A DNA stretch of 64,000 nt, taken from contig CANDEV010000003.1 in assembly GCA_947383835.1 (NCBI GenBank), positions 1 through 64,000 on the forward strand, given 5' to 3'. Position numbers and translations under genes: made by a program. The notes under the pieces are model-generated. The model did not search any database. It saw only the letters and a list, made by a program, of their open reading frames with translations, and was not told the DNA's origin. The DNA is from an uncultured Clostridia bacterium. Its GTDB lineage: Bacteria; Bacillota; Clostridia; Oscillospirales; Ruminococcaceae. Shown piece after piece: positions 16,678-24,254 of this stretch; within the stretch, counting starts at the first letter, position 1, and the number at the start of each line of letters is the position of its first letter.

Positions 16678-16941
16678 TTAAAGCTTAACTCCGTTGAGCT
16701 TCTTAGCAAGCTGGGATTTCTTTCTTGCCGCAGCATTCTTGTGAATGATATTCTTAGCGGCAGCCTGGTCAACCTTCTTGATAGCAAGACGGATAGCAGC
16801 CTCGCTGTCCTGAGCGTTTGACGCGCAAGCAGCGTCAGCCTTCTTTATAACAGTCTTGAGGTTGGACTTTACAGCCTTATTCTGCATAGTTTTGGTATTG
16901 ATGACCTTTACTCTTTTCTTTGCGGATTTAATGTTAGGCAT
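16678..16941 (-). CDS. rpsT: 30S ribosomal protein S20
   Basis: 87-residue basic, helical S20, a primary binder of 16S rRNA in the small subunit. It starts MPNIKSAKKRVKV, has HKNAAARKKSQLAKKLN near the end, and has the expected length and Ala/Lys-rich composition. AAGGAG is 7 bp before ATG 16941; the 20 extra codons upstream are not used. It is divergent from gpr, as in Bacillus subtilis. A promoter at 17110-17138 implies a leader of about 165 nt. Confidence 0.97.
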   Translation of the reverse strand: MPNIKSAKKRVKVINTKTMQNKAVKSNLKTVIKKADAACASNAQDSEAAIRLAIKKVDQAAAKNIIHKNAAARKKSQLAKKLNGVKL

Positions 16942-17105
16942 AATAACTCTCCTTATAAAATCTTTTTTACGTTGATATATCAGCAAGGCAAAACCCGACA
17001 CGGGCGGTTCTGCCGAAACGGACGCAATGACCCCGTCCGATTTCCGTGAACAGTTTTGTTTAACAGTACGATTGTCCTAACAAAAGATACACGAAAAAGC
17101 CTAAA
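16942..17105 (-). promoter_or_regulatory. Structured rpsT leader
   Basis: The minus-strand leader between the predicted start and ATG can fold into CGGAC...GTCCG and a GC-rich GGCAG/CGCC region near 16998-17045. This could be an autoregulatory S20 site, but no conserved motif was recognised. The rest of the gap to gpr (17139-17350) is AT-rich with no gene I can support. Confidence 0.3.
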
Positions 17106-17109
17106 TATA

Positions 17110-17138
17110 ATATTACCATTTTTTCGCCATTTTTTCAA
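17110..17138 (-). promoter_or_regulatory. rpsT promoter
   Basis: On the minus strand TTGAAA (17133-17138), 17-bp spacer, TAATAT (17110-17115). Confidence 0.6.
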
Positions 17139-17350
17139 TAGGCAACTTAAAAAAATACAGAAAATTTTCCAAGCGGAATTTAAACACATTGCACAAAACG
17201 CTGCGCTGCAAAAGAAAAATGACAATTCTTACCTCATTATTCTGCATGCTTTTATACGCAAAGCAAATCGGTACGATGAATATTTTCTTGCAAATTGCCG
17301 AAAAATATCGGGTAAAGGCAATCCAATAAAATTGAAAGGATCTGAAAAAT

Positions 17351-18208
17351 ATGTCTAAACGAACCGACCTTGCCGTCGAGATGATCGACGAGGACGCTCA
17401 AAATCTGCCGAAAGGGATTAGAAGGAAGCTCCGTAAAAGCTCGGCTTGCTCCATAACCGAGATAATAGTTTCAGATAACAACGCGGGGCACAGGATAGGA
17501 AAGTCCAAGGGACGGTACATCACCGTAGAAACGGACAGGCTATCCGCAAGCCCGCAGGATTTTGACGAACAGGTTGAAAACATTGCGGCGGAAATTTCCG
17601 CCCTTAAAGGCAAGGGACGCAATTCCGCCCTTGTGGTGGGTCTCGGAAATTCCGACATAACTCCGGACGCCCTTGGACCTATGGTGATTTCGCAGATAAT
17701 AGCCACAAGACACCTCCACGAGGAGCTTCCCGACGGTCACGACTTGAAAAAGCTTAACAAGGTCTCGGCAATATCCCCCGGAGTACTGGGGCAGACGGGA
17801 ATAGAAGCCGCAGAAGTGGTTAAGTCCCTTTGCGAGGCGGTAGAGCCTGACTGCGTAATAGTTATAGACGCTCTTGCCTGTTCGGATATAAGCCGTCTCG
17901 GTTCGACTATACAGCTCACCGATTCGGGTATCTCTCCGGGGTCGGGAGTCCAAAACCGCAGAAAAGAATTTTCCGAAGCTACCCTCGGCGTACCCGTGGT
18001 AGCAATAGGAGTGCCGACAGTTGTGGATATGCACACAATTGTTGAAAATATCACAGGCAACCCGCCCGACAAGCATTTGCCCAACATGATGGTAACGCCG
18101 CGGGATGTTGACAAGCTTATCGAGCGGACAGCGCGGCTGCTGGCGTACTCCATAAACAAGGCTGTTCAGCCGATGCTGACAGTGGAGGATATAACGGCTT
18201 TGAGCTGA
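17351..18208 (+). CDS. gpr: Germination protease GPR
   Basis: 285-residue spore protease that degrades small acid-soluble proteins when spores germinate. The autoprocessing region RTDLAVE is at residues 4-10, so the propeptide before it is only about three residues, much shorter than in Bacillus. VVGLGNSDITPDALGP near 98-113 and the NPPDKHLPNMMVTPRDVD block near the C-terminus are family hallmarks. Bacillus GPR is about 370 residues; clostridial forms are shorter, like this one. GAAAGGATC precedes ATG. Its presence shows the host forms endospores. Forespore sigma-G control is expected from relatives, but I could not identify a clear promoter. Confidence 0.95.
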   Translation: MSKRTDLAVEMIDEDAQNLPKGIRRKLRKSSACSITEIIVSDNNAGHRIGKSKGRYITVETDRLSASPQDFDEQVENIAAEISALKGKGRNSALVVGLGNSDITPDALGPMVISQIIATRHLHEELPDGHDLKKLNKVSAISPGVLGQTGIEAAEVVKSLCEAVEPDCVIVIDALACSDISRLGSTIQLTDSGISPGSGVQNRRKEFSEATLGVPVVAIGVPTVVDMHTIVENITGNPPDKHLPNMMVTPRDVDKLIERTARLLAYSINKAVQPMLTVEDITALS

Positions 18209-18248
18209 CGGTTTACGGTATGCAGTAATCAATTACCCATTACCGTTA

Positions 18249-18710
18249 TTATAAAGATGCCATTACTATAAAAACAATTGCCGCGATGACAGCGCACGCC
18301 TTTACTATCTGCCATGACATCTTGTTCAGATCGACGGTGCGGTTGGGACTGAAAAGCGAGAGAATATCCTCAATAAAATCAAAAAGGCTGCCGTTTCGAT
18401 AAGGCGGCGGATAATTCTGCTGCTGTACGGCAAGCTTTTGCTGTGCGTCCATATAAGCCTGCCGATATGCGTAATTGTAAATTTTTTCAAACTCTGCTTT
18501 TTTAGCTGCAATTTTCCTTGCTTCCTCGGCGGCAAGCTTTGCGTTTATTTCTATGGCAAGCTCAGTGTTCCGCAGGTAAATTTCTTCCTTGTTTTCCTCA
18601 AAATTGAAATCCGTCTCCACGTCGGGAAACGGGGAAACTTCCTCCTCATACGGCGGCAGTTCGATTTTTAAAACATCGTTATCCTCGGCACTCAATTTCT
18701 CACTTCCCAT
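18249..18710 (-). CDS. Hypothetical tail-anchored membrane protein
   Basis: 153 residues: an acidic N-terminus (LPPYEEEVSPFPDVETDFNFEENKEE), an Ala/Lys/Glu-rich coiled-coil stretch at about 55-95, a short PPPYRN spacer, and a single hydrophobic helix at the very C-terminus (IVKACAVIAAIVFIVMASL). This suggests a tail-anchored protein facing the cytosol. No ribosome binding site is evident, and the ATG sits 13 bp after the yabR terminator stem, so expression may be low or the start misplaced. Family unknown. Confidence 0.6.
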   Translation of the reverse strand: MGSEKLSAEDNDVLKIELPPYEEEVSPFPDVETDFNFEENKEEIYLRNTELAIEINAKLAAEEARKIAAKKAEFEKIYNYAYRQAYMDAQQKLAVQQQNYPPPYRNGSLFDFIEDILSLFSPNRTVDLNKMSWQIVKACAVIAAIVFIVMASL

Positions 18711-18722
18711 ATTTTAATAAAA

Positions 18723-18745
18723 AGCCGCACTTTTACAATGCGGCT
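18723..18745 (-). terminator. yabR terminator
   Basis: On the minus strand AGCCGCA / TGCGGCT stem followed by TTTTTATT, 6 bp after the yabR stop codon. Confidence 0.75.
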
Positions 18746-18750
18746 GAAAA

Positions 18751-19191
18751 TTATTTTCTTCTTGAGGGACTGCGCCTTTTGTTGTCAATGACCTTTTTAA
18801 GGTCGCCCATGCGCTCGTCTGAGCTTTGCTTGAACTTGTTCAGCATATCCTCGAATGCTGCTTCGGGAGTCTGGGGGACTTTCTCTTCCCGCGGCTTGCT
18901 GTCGGAACGCTTTCCGCCGCCGTTTCCCGCGCTGCGCTTGTTTCTTGGATTTGGATTTTCGGAAGCCTTTTTGATCGAAAGGGATATCTTCCCCTCCTCG
19001 CTTACCGATAAGACCTTTACCTTTACGCCCTGTCCCTCCGTAAGATGATCCTTGATCTCGCTGACAAAGGTGTTGGCGACCTCGCTGATATGTACCATTC
19101 CTGTTGTTCCGGGTTCAAGCTCAACAAAAGCCCCGAACTTGGTTATGCCTGTGACCTTGCCCTCATAAATTTTTCCTACATCCAACTGCAT
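18751..19191 (-). CDS. yabR: S1 RNA-binding domain protein YabR
   Basis: 146-residue protein with one S1 domain at residues 1-75 (VGKIYEGKVTGITKFGAFVELEPGTTGMVHISEVA, later GKISLSIKKA), then a basic, Gly/Ser/Lys-rich disordered tail ending RRSPSRRK. S1 proteins of this size bind RNA or ribosomes. It lies after divIC in the order yabP-yabQ-divIC-yabR, as in Bacillus. The 153-bp gap to divIC contains a hairpin (19273-19295) without a T-run. Confidence 0.88.
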   Translation of the reverse strand: MQLDVGKIYEGKVTGITKFGAFVELEPGTTGMVHISEVANTFVSEIKDHLTEGQGVKVKVLSVSEEGKISLSIKKASENPNPRNKRSAGNGGGKRSDSKPREEKVPQTPEAAFEDMLNKFKQSSDERMGDLKKVIDNKRRSPSRRK

Positions 19192-19344
19192 AAAAAATTT
19201 TTTATCCTCTCGTTTGATTTATATTTTATCCCGACTATTTCGGGGTAAACGACATTTTATGACATTTTCGCAGCGCACCTCTGTATTGAGGTGCGTTTCG
19301 TATTGAAACATTTCTGCGCGCTGCACACCGAAGCCGTGCCGCCG

Positions 19345-19689
19345 TTATCTGCCCGTGGTGTCGTAAAAACGGCGTTCGTTGGGGTATGCGTACCCCAGCA
19401 CCTCTGTGGCGTATCGCTCCATAAAAGCGCTTTCGTCCTCCTCCGACAGCATACTCTCATACTCGTCGTTGGATTCCTCCAGTCTCTCCGCTTTTTCAAC
19501 AAGAGCGGCAAGCTCCTGCTTCTTTTCCGCAATTTCAGCCTGTGTCAGGATGATCACGCCGATACATGACAAAACAAGCGCAAACCCTGCCGCCGCAGCA
19601 AAGAGCCGCATAAGGGGATGGCTTTTTCTTTTTTTCATAGCTTTTTTAGCCTGCTTCAGTCTTTTGCTGCGAGCTTCAGCTTCATTCAT
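19345..19689 (-). CDS. divIC: Septum formation initiator DivIC/FtsB-like
   Basis: 114-residue bitopic division protein. A very basic cytosolic N-terminus (KRLKQAKKAMKKRKSH) precedes one membrane helix at about 28-48 (LFAAAAGFALVLSCIGVIIL), then an extracellular coiled coil (IAEKKQELAALVEKAERLEE...) and the ERYATEVLGYAYPNERRFYD tail typical of DivIC/FtsB. It links FtsL and FtsQ/DivIB in the divisome. 69 bp after yabQ. Confidence 0.9.
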   Translation of the reverse strand: MNEAEARSKRLKQAKKAMKKRKSHPLMRLFAAAAGFALVLSCIGVIILTQAEIAEKKQELAALVEKAERLEESNDEYESMLSEEDESAFMERYATEVLGYAYPNERRFYDTTGR

Positions 19690-19758
19690 TCTGTATGCGC
19701 CTTTTTTTGCTTTGAAAAAGGCTGCCTCCTTATCTTTAATGGTGAGGGTCTTTCTTTT

Positions 19759-20352
19759 TTACGGTTGTTCTTTTATATTTTTCCTCTGCTTTTTTACTTT
19801 GTTCACACATTTGACTAAGATATTCCGAGAACGGTCATGCTTAGCCTTATCATTATACACCAACTTACCCCTATTTTTCAAGTGGTTTTTAACACTTCTT
19901 TTTAATTTTTGGTTATTTTTATGACTTCGCACAAAAAAGCGGGAAACTTTTTGACAAAAAGCTCGCAGAAGCTTTACAATCGGTTCAATCGCGGCGGAAT
20001 ATACTTTATGTAATACCCGATATACGGCAGTAACTACGTCCCTGATCACGCCTGTAATAAGGTTCCCCAAGGTCAGAATATACACCGCAAAGCCGAGCAG
20101 CGAGCCTAAAAACATGAACATACGGACCTGTCCCCGCGCGGCTTCGGCAGCAAAGCAGAACACGCAGAAGCCGTATATAAGCCAGAAAAGTATGTCCTCA
20201 AAAAAAACGGGCTTCGGCTTTGCAAGCGGCGGGAGGAGTATCCTTGCCACGCGGAAGCAGTCATAGACCACGCCGAGAGCTGCCCCCAGAAGAACCGAGA
20301 GCAGGAAAGCGGCGGTCTGCTGCGAAACGGAAAAAAATGTATTTAAATTCAA
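19759..20352 (-). CDS. yabQ: Spore cortex biosynthesis protein YabQ
   Basis: 197-residue membrane protein with three or four helices in the first 110 residues (FLLSVLLGAALGVVYDCFRVAR is the typical opening with the YDxFR motif) and a long, strongly basic C-terminal tail. Relatives are made in the mother cell and are required for cortex formation. The start is TTG at 20352 with AGGTGAG 5 bp upstream. 12 bp after yabP. Confidence 0.92.
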   Translation of the reverse strand: MNLNTFFSVSQQTAAFLLSVLLGAALGVVYDCFRVARILLPPLAKPKPVFFEDILFWLIYGFCVFCFAAEAARGQVRMFMFLGSLLGFAVYILTLGNLITGVIRDVVTAVYRVLHKVYSAAIEPIVKLLRAFCQKVSRFFVRSHKNNQKLKRSVKNHLKNRGKLVYNDKAKHDRSRNILVKCVNKVKKQRKNIKEQP

Positions 20353-20364
20353 GGACTCACCTCG

Positions 20365-20649
20365 TCACCGAAATATTTTGCCAAGGAATGACAGCGGGGA
20401 ACGTCTTTCGGGGTCGCCGTAGACAATGCTTTTTATTTCGCCCTCTATACTCATTTCGCCGCTTTCCACGGACAAGCCGTTGACGTGCAGGTCTGTCCCG
20501 CGGACGGTCATTTCTCCCATGCAGGTATAAAGCAGGACGGTGCTTTCATCGAACCTGTCCACATCGGTAACGCCGGACAGCGAAAGCTTTTTTCTCCCCT
20601 CCAATATTATGTTGTGTATAGCGGACTTCTGATTATTTACTTCATTCAT
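20365..20649 (-). CDS. yabP: Sporulation protein YabP
   Basis: 94-residue YabP with the family pattern HNIILEGRKKLSLSGVTDVDRFDE...TCMGEMTVRGTDLHVNGLSVESGEMSIEGEI. It acts with YabQ in spore assembly in the mother cell. AAGGAGAG precedes ATG. It is first in the yabP-yabQ-divIC-yabR cluster. Confidence 0.94.
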   Translation of the reverse strand: MNEVNNQKSAIHNIILEGRKKLSLSGVTDVDRFDESTVLLYTCMGEMTVRGTDLHVNGLSVESGEMSIEGEIKSIVYGDPERRSPLSFLGKIFR

Positions 20650-20671
20650 GATGATCTCTCCTTTTTGATTT

Positions 20672-20700
20672 ATTATATGCCCGCCTGCATACTAAATAGT
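20672..20700 (-). promoter_or_regulatory. Sigma-E-like promoter of yabP
   Basis: On the minus strand ACTATTT (20694-20700), 14-bp spacer, CATATAAT (20672-20679), close to the Bacillus sigma-E pattern ATATT-N14-CATACAAT. yabP of Bacillus is a sporulation gene of that class. The assignment is by resemblance only. Confidence 0.4.
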
Positions 20701-20827
20701 ACATTTGATTTTTGCCCGAAAGCTTTAGGATCAGTCCGCATAGGAAGTGTATGCAGGTCTTATATTCATCGCCTGCTAAAACATTAGGCAAATATTTGTC
20801 TAAAATATATAAAAATGAAAAAATATG

Positions 20828-20856
20828 TTGATATTTTTATAAATATATTGTATAAT
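20828..20856 (+). promoter_or_regulatory. Promoter of the EAL gene
   Basis: TTGATA (20828-20833), 17-bp spacer, TATAAT (20851-20856). This predicts a leader of about 140 nt to the chosen start at 21006. The leader holds AAAGGAGG and an 8-codon mini-ORF (ATG 20987 to TAA 21011-21013) that overlaps the main start. No c-di-GMP riboswitch motif was recognised. Confidence 0.6.
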
Positions 20857-21005
20857 TTAAAGTAATTAACGGTCTTGCTTTTTGTTGCAGATCAGTAAAT
20901 TCCCCCCTCTTGAACATTGAATATTTGAACAGAGCGGTAAAGATATTTTCGTGTTTTAATCTAAAAGGAGGAAAGGTCTCGGTTTTATGGGACTCAGCGA
21001 TAAAT

Positions 21006-24000
21006 ATGAATAATAACAAAAACCTTAAAAAATTTATTTTCATTTCTTATACGGGAACGGTGTTAATGCTTGCGGCGGCTGCCGTGGCGGCATTTCTCCC
21101 TGCATACAGAACGGCGGCTGTTGTGATCGCGGCTTTGGCGGCGGTCGGATTATGTATTATACTGAAGCTTATTTCGGACGGTGAAAAAAAACGCGCTGCC
21201 ACGGAAAAAGAGCTTGAAAAGAAATACGAAAAATACGCCGAGATATATTACGACAAAAAAAGCGAAACCGCCCGTATCTGCGGCGATCTTGCGGGACTTT
21301 CGGGACTTGCCGTCCCCGCGGACGCCCTTGACGACACCGAATATAAAAAGCTTATGTGCGAGATGATCGCGTCTCCCTCCGACGCTGCTCCGGACATCTA
21401 CATGGCGGCTAAAAGCGAAAGCTGGATACGCATTCGCACCTTTGATACCGAGGACTGCGAGCTTACAGTGGTCACAGACGTTTCGGAATATGTTTCCTGC
21501 AAAAACATCATAAAAAGTCTTAAATATTACGACAGCGAAACGGGTATGCTCTGCCGCGACGCGTTTATCTCAAAGGTACGTGCGGCGGCTGCGGCAAACA
21601 CAAGCTATATCGGGCTTATAACCGTCTTGGTCAGCGGCATTGAAAAGATAACCTCTTTTAAGGGTACTCATGTTGCCGACAAGATATGCTCCAAGGCATC
21701 GGCGGCTATCAAGCGGTACGAAAATCCTCACAACGTTTTTGCGGGCAGGACTGCAACATATGAATTCTGCCTGCTGTTGACGGACACATACGAGGAGGGA
21801 TGCAGAAAATACGCCGACAAGCTTTTGAAAAACGTTGAGGAAGTCCTTGCGGACATCGACGGTTCTGAGTACATAAGAGTTTACTGCGGTTATGCGCTTT
21901 TCAAGGGCATGGATCACGACGCGGGAAGTATGCTCTCCTCGGTTGATTACGCTGTATTCGAGGCGAAAAATTCTTCCGCGGCAGCCCCTGTTGAATTTAA
22001 CGATGAGAATTACGCCACAAGCGCCTTTGACTTTAAAAAGGTACAGGTCTTCAACAGCATTGTTGACCGAAACCTGCTCTCATATCATTTCCAGCCTGTT
22101 GTGGACGCTCACACCGGCGAGATATTCGGCTATGAGGCGCTTATGCGTCCCAAGGAGATAGACGGCATAAAGCTTTCGCCTCCCGAGGTTCTGGACATTG
22201 CGGGACAGCAGGGCATGACAAGCAAGATAGAATGGCTGACTATATCAAACACAATAAAATACCTGTCCGAAAATCAGGATCTTTTCAGAGGCAAAAAGCT
22301 TTTTGTAAACAGCATACCGAACTGCCTTATCACAGACGAGGAGTACGGCTTGATATTTGAGGAATACGGCGGTATTTTCGACAAGCTTATAATTGAGGTC
22401 ACAGAGGGCTGTCAGATATCCGAAAACACAGTAAAAACCTTGTTTGACAGATACAAGAACAGGCACGCTCAGATCGCTTTGGACGATTACGGCACGGGAT
22501 ACGCAAACGATTCCACGCTGCTTTCCATAAAGCCCGACTACATAAAAATAGACCGTTCGCTTATAACGGGAATTGACGCTGAAAGCCAGAAGCGGCATCT
22601 TGTTGCAAATATGATCAGCTTTGCTAAAAGCCACGGCATAAAGACCCTTGCGGAGGGAGTTGAGTCCCGCGGAGAGCTTGACGCTGTAATTACTCTCGGC
22701 GTCGATCTTATTCAGGGCTTTTACACCAGCAAGCCAAACGCTATGGTGCTTCTGGATATTCCGGAGGAGGTTAAGAACGAGATACTGGATATAAATATTC
22801 AGAATGTGGGCTACACAAGAAAATCCTTCACAATAGTTTCCTCAGACCCTGTAGACTTAGTTAAACTGGCTGTGGACGGCTATACGGATATCACAGTTAA
22901 GTCCCCCGCCGCATTCCTTAAGGGAAATTCCAATCACCCCGTTAATTTGAGGATAATCTGCGAGGACAGCTACAAAGGTACTATACGGATCAAAGACGCG
23001 AACATTGACAGCGGCATACTCGACGCTCCTGTGCTTACAATGGGCAGAAACTGCGAGGTAATGCTTCAGATAGACGGAGAAAACATATTCTCATACGAGG
23101 GAATAAGAGTGCCCCAGACAAGCAGGTTTATCCTCACTGGCAGCGGCAGCCTTGATATAAACGCTACCAACAATAACTGCGTTATCATAGGCGGAAGCTG
23201 TCTGCAAAGCTTCGGAGATATTCTTATCGACCTTGAGGGCAGACTGAACATTAACGGAAAGGGCGACAGCATTGTCGGTATCGGCGGCGGGAACGGCGTT
23301 GAGGACTCCCTTATAAGGATCGTGGGCGGCGAGATAAACTCCAAGCTGAAGGGCGCTTCCACAGTGGGCATCGGAGCGATATCGGGAACTGTTGAAATAA
23401 AGATAAACGGCAACGTTATGACCTTTGACGGCAGCGGACAGAGCGTGGTGGCTATCGGCTCGAAGAAAGGCTCTGCGAACATCGAATGCAACTCCGATAT
23501 CACCGCAGAATGCTCGGGAGACAACTGCTGCGGAATCGGCACGCTTGAACGAGGCGGAGGCAGTATAGCAGTCCTCGGCGGCGACTATGATATAACCGTT
23601 CACGCCAAGAACTCTATAGGCATAGGCGGTATGAACAGCAAAGCCGACATCAGCGTCAGCTACGGCAGCTTTTTCCTGTTCTGCGAGGGCAACACCGCTG
23701 TTGGGATAGGCGACGCATACGGTTCGGAAAATGTGACTATTGTAAATGGTATTTTCAATATCCACACAGCAGCTTCAAGCGAGTTCCCCATGGGTACAAA
23801 GGAGGGCAGGACCGTTATCCACAGCGGAAATATAGCCTCCGACAGCATGGAAGAAATAAAGGCGTTCAGCCCGTACGGCGACAAGCTTGAAAAGCGCATT
23901 ATCAACACGGAAAAGAGCTTCCGGCAGACGATAATTTTCGGCGGCAGCGAATACACCTACTCCGCAGACCCCGCCCCGGGAGAAAGCTTTATCACGGCTT

Positions 24001-24026
24001 ACCTGCCCGAGGGTTACAAGCAATAG
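21006..24026 (+). CDS. Membrane-tethered EAL protein with degenerate GGDEF and C-terminal beta-solenoid
   Basis: 1006 residues. Two membrane helices (about 8-30 and 34-55) form a hairpin, leaving both ends in the cytosol. A coiled coil and linker follow, then a degenerate GGDEF (172-330; GRTATYEF replaces GGDEF). An EAL domain spans about 343-590 with catalytic features intact: YEALMRP, DDYGTGYAN, KIDRSLI, AEGVES, QGFY. It should hydrolyse c-di-GMP. From about 595 a beta-rich region leads into seven or eight 27-30-residue repeats (718-941) centred on VGIGG/CGIGT/VAIGS. Such GIG repeats are usual in secreted surface proteins, not after EAL domains. An open frame continues upstream to 20910 (TTG), but no start fits AAAGGAGG; ATG 21006 is my choice, with moderate certainty. 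Confidence 0.88.
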   Translation: MNNNKNLKKFIFISYTGTVLMLAAAAVAAFLPAYRTAAVVIAALAAVGLCIILKLISDGEKKRAATEKELEKKYEKYAEIYYDKKSETARICGDLAGLSGLAVPADALDDTEYKKLMCEMIASPSDAAPDIYMAAKSESWIRIRTFDTEDCELTVVTDVSEYVSCKNIIKSLKYYDSETGMLCRDAFISKVRAAAAANTSYIGLITVLVSGIEKITSFKGTHVADKICSKASAAIKRYENPHNVFAGRTATYEFCLLLTDTYEEGCRKYADKLLKNVEEVLADIDGSEYIRVYCGYALFKGMDHDAGSMLSSVDYAVFEAKNSSAAAPVEFNDENYATSAFDFKKVQVFNSIVDRNLLSYHFQPVVDAHTGEIFGYEALMRPKEIDGIKLSPPEVLDIAGQQGMTSKIEWLTISNTIKYLSENQDLFRGKKLFVNSIPNCLITDEEYGLIFEEYGGIFDKLIIEVTEGCQISENTVKTLFDRYKNRHAQIALDDYGTGYANDSTLLSIKPDYIKIDRSLITGIDAESQKRHLVANMISFAKSHGIKTLAEGVESRGELDAVITLGVDLIQGFYTSKPNAMVLLDIPEEVKNEILDINIQNVGYTRKSFTIVSSDPVDLVKLAVDGYTDITVKSPAAFLKGNSNHPVNLRIICEDSYKGTIRIKDANIDSGILDAPVLTMGRNCEVMLQIDGENIFSYEGIRVPQTSRFILTGSGSLDINATNNNCVIIGGSCLQSFGDILIDLEGRLNINGKGDSIVGIGGGNGVEDSLIRIVGGEINSKLKGASTVGIGAISGTVEIKINGNVMTFDGSGQSVVAIGSKKGSANIECNSDITAECSGDNCCGIGTLERGGGSIAVLGGDYDITVHAKNSIGIGGMNSKADISVSYGSFFLFCEGNTAVGIGDAYGSENVTIVNGIFNIHTAASSEFPMGTKEGRTVIHSGNIASDSMEEIKAFSPYGDKLEKRIINTEKSFRQTIIFGGSEYTYSADPAPGESFITAYLPEGYKQ

Positions 24027-24079
24027 CTTCAAAGAGGACAAAATTTATAATTATTTTCTTGCAAAACTGTTTTATTTCA

Positions 24080-24116
24080 AAAAGGCAGGGCTGCGTATCA
24101 TGCAAGTCCTGCCTTT
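24080..24116 (+). terminator. Terminator of the EAL gene
   Basis: AAAGGCAGG ... CCTGCCTTT stem 54 bp after the stop codon, immediately before palindromic element C. The following bases are ATAATACT rather than a T-run, so efficiency is uncertain. Confidence 0.5.
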
Positions 24117-24119
24117 ATA

Positions 24120-24223
24120 ATACTAATTCACTCCCAATGTGTGTACAAAAAATTCTGCGCAAAAATCATATGCGCAAATTTTTGCTTGAATTTTTTGTAC
24201 ACATTTAGGTCGTGAATCAGTAT
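24120..24223. repeat. Palindromic element copy C (subfamily 2)
   Basis: Same subfamily and orientation as copy B (ATACTAATTCACTCCCAATG ... GTGAATCAGTAT). Lies 93 bp 3' of the EAL gene and 31 bp before the agcS start, so it also separates agcS from any upstream promoter. Confidence 0.88.
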
Positions 24224-24254
24224 ATTTTTAAATAATTTAAGGGAGATGATAAAG

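Noticed and set aside
17056..17358. 100-codon plus-strand open frame between rpsT and gpr
   Set aside because: It starts inside the rpsT promoter and leader region, has no ribosome binding site, overlaps the gpr start, and its sequence has no protein-like conservation pattern.
19273..19295. Hairpin after divIC as a terminator
   Set aside because: The 8-bp stem has no T-run on either strand, and yabR follows on the same strand.
20857..21005. Possible c-di-GMP riboswitch in the EAL leader
   Set aside because: The conserved GEMM-type core and tetraloop receptor are not present in the leader.
24027..24254. Possible glycine riboswitch before the AGCS symporter
   Set aside because: The gap is filled by a terminator-like hairpin and a copy of the palindromic element; no paired glycine aptamer core is visible.
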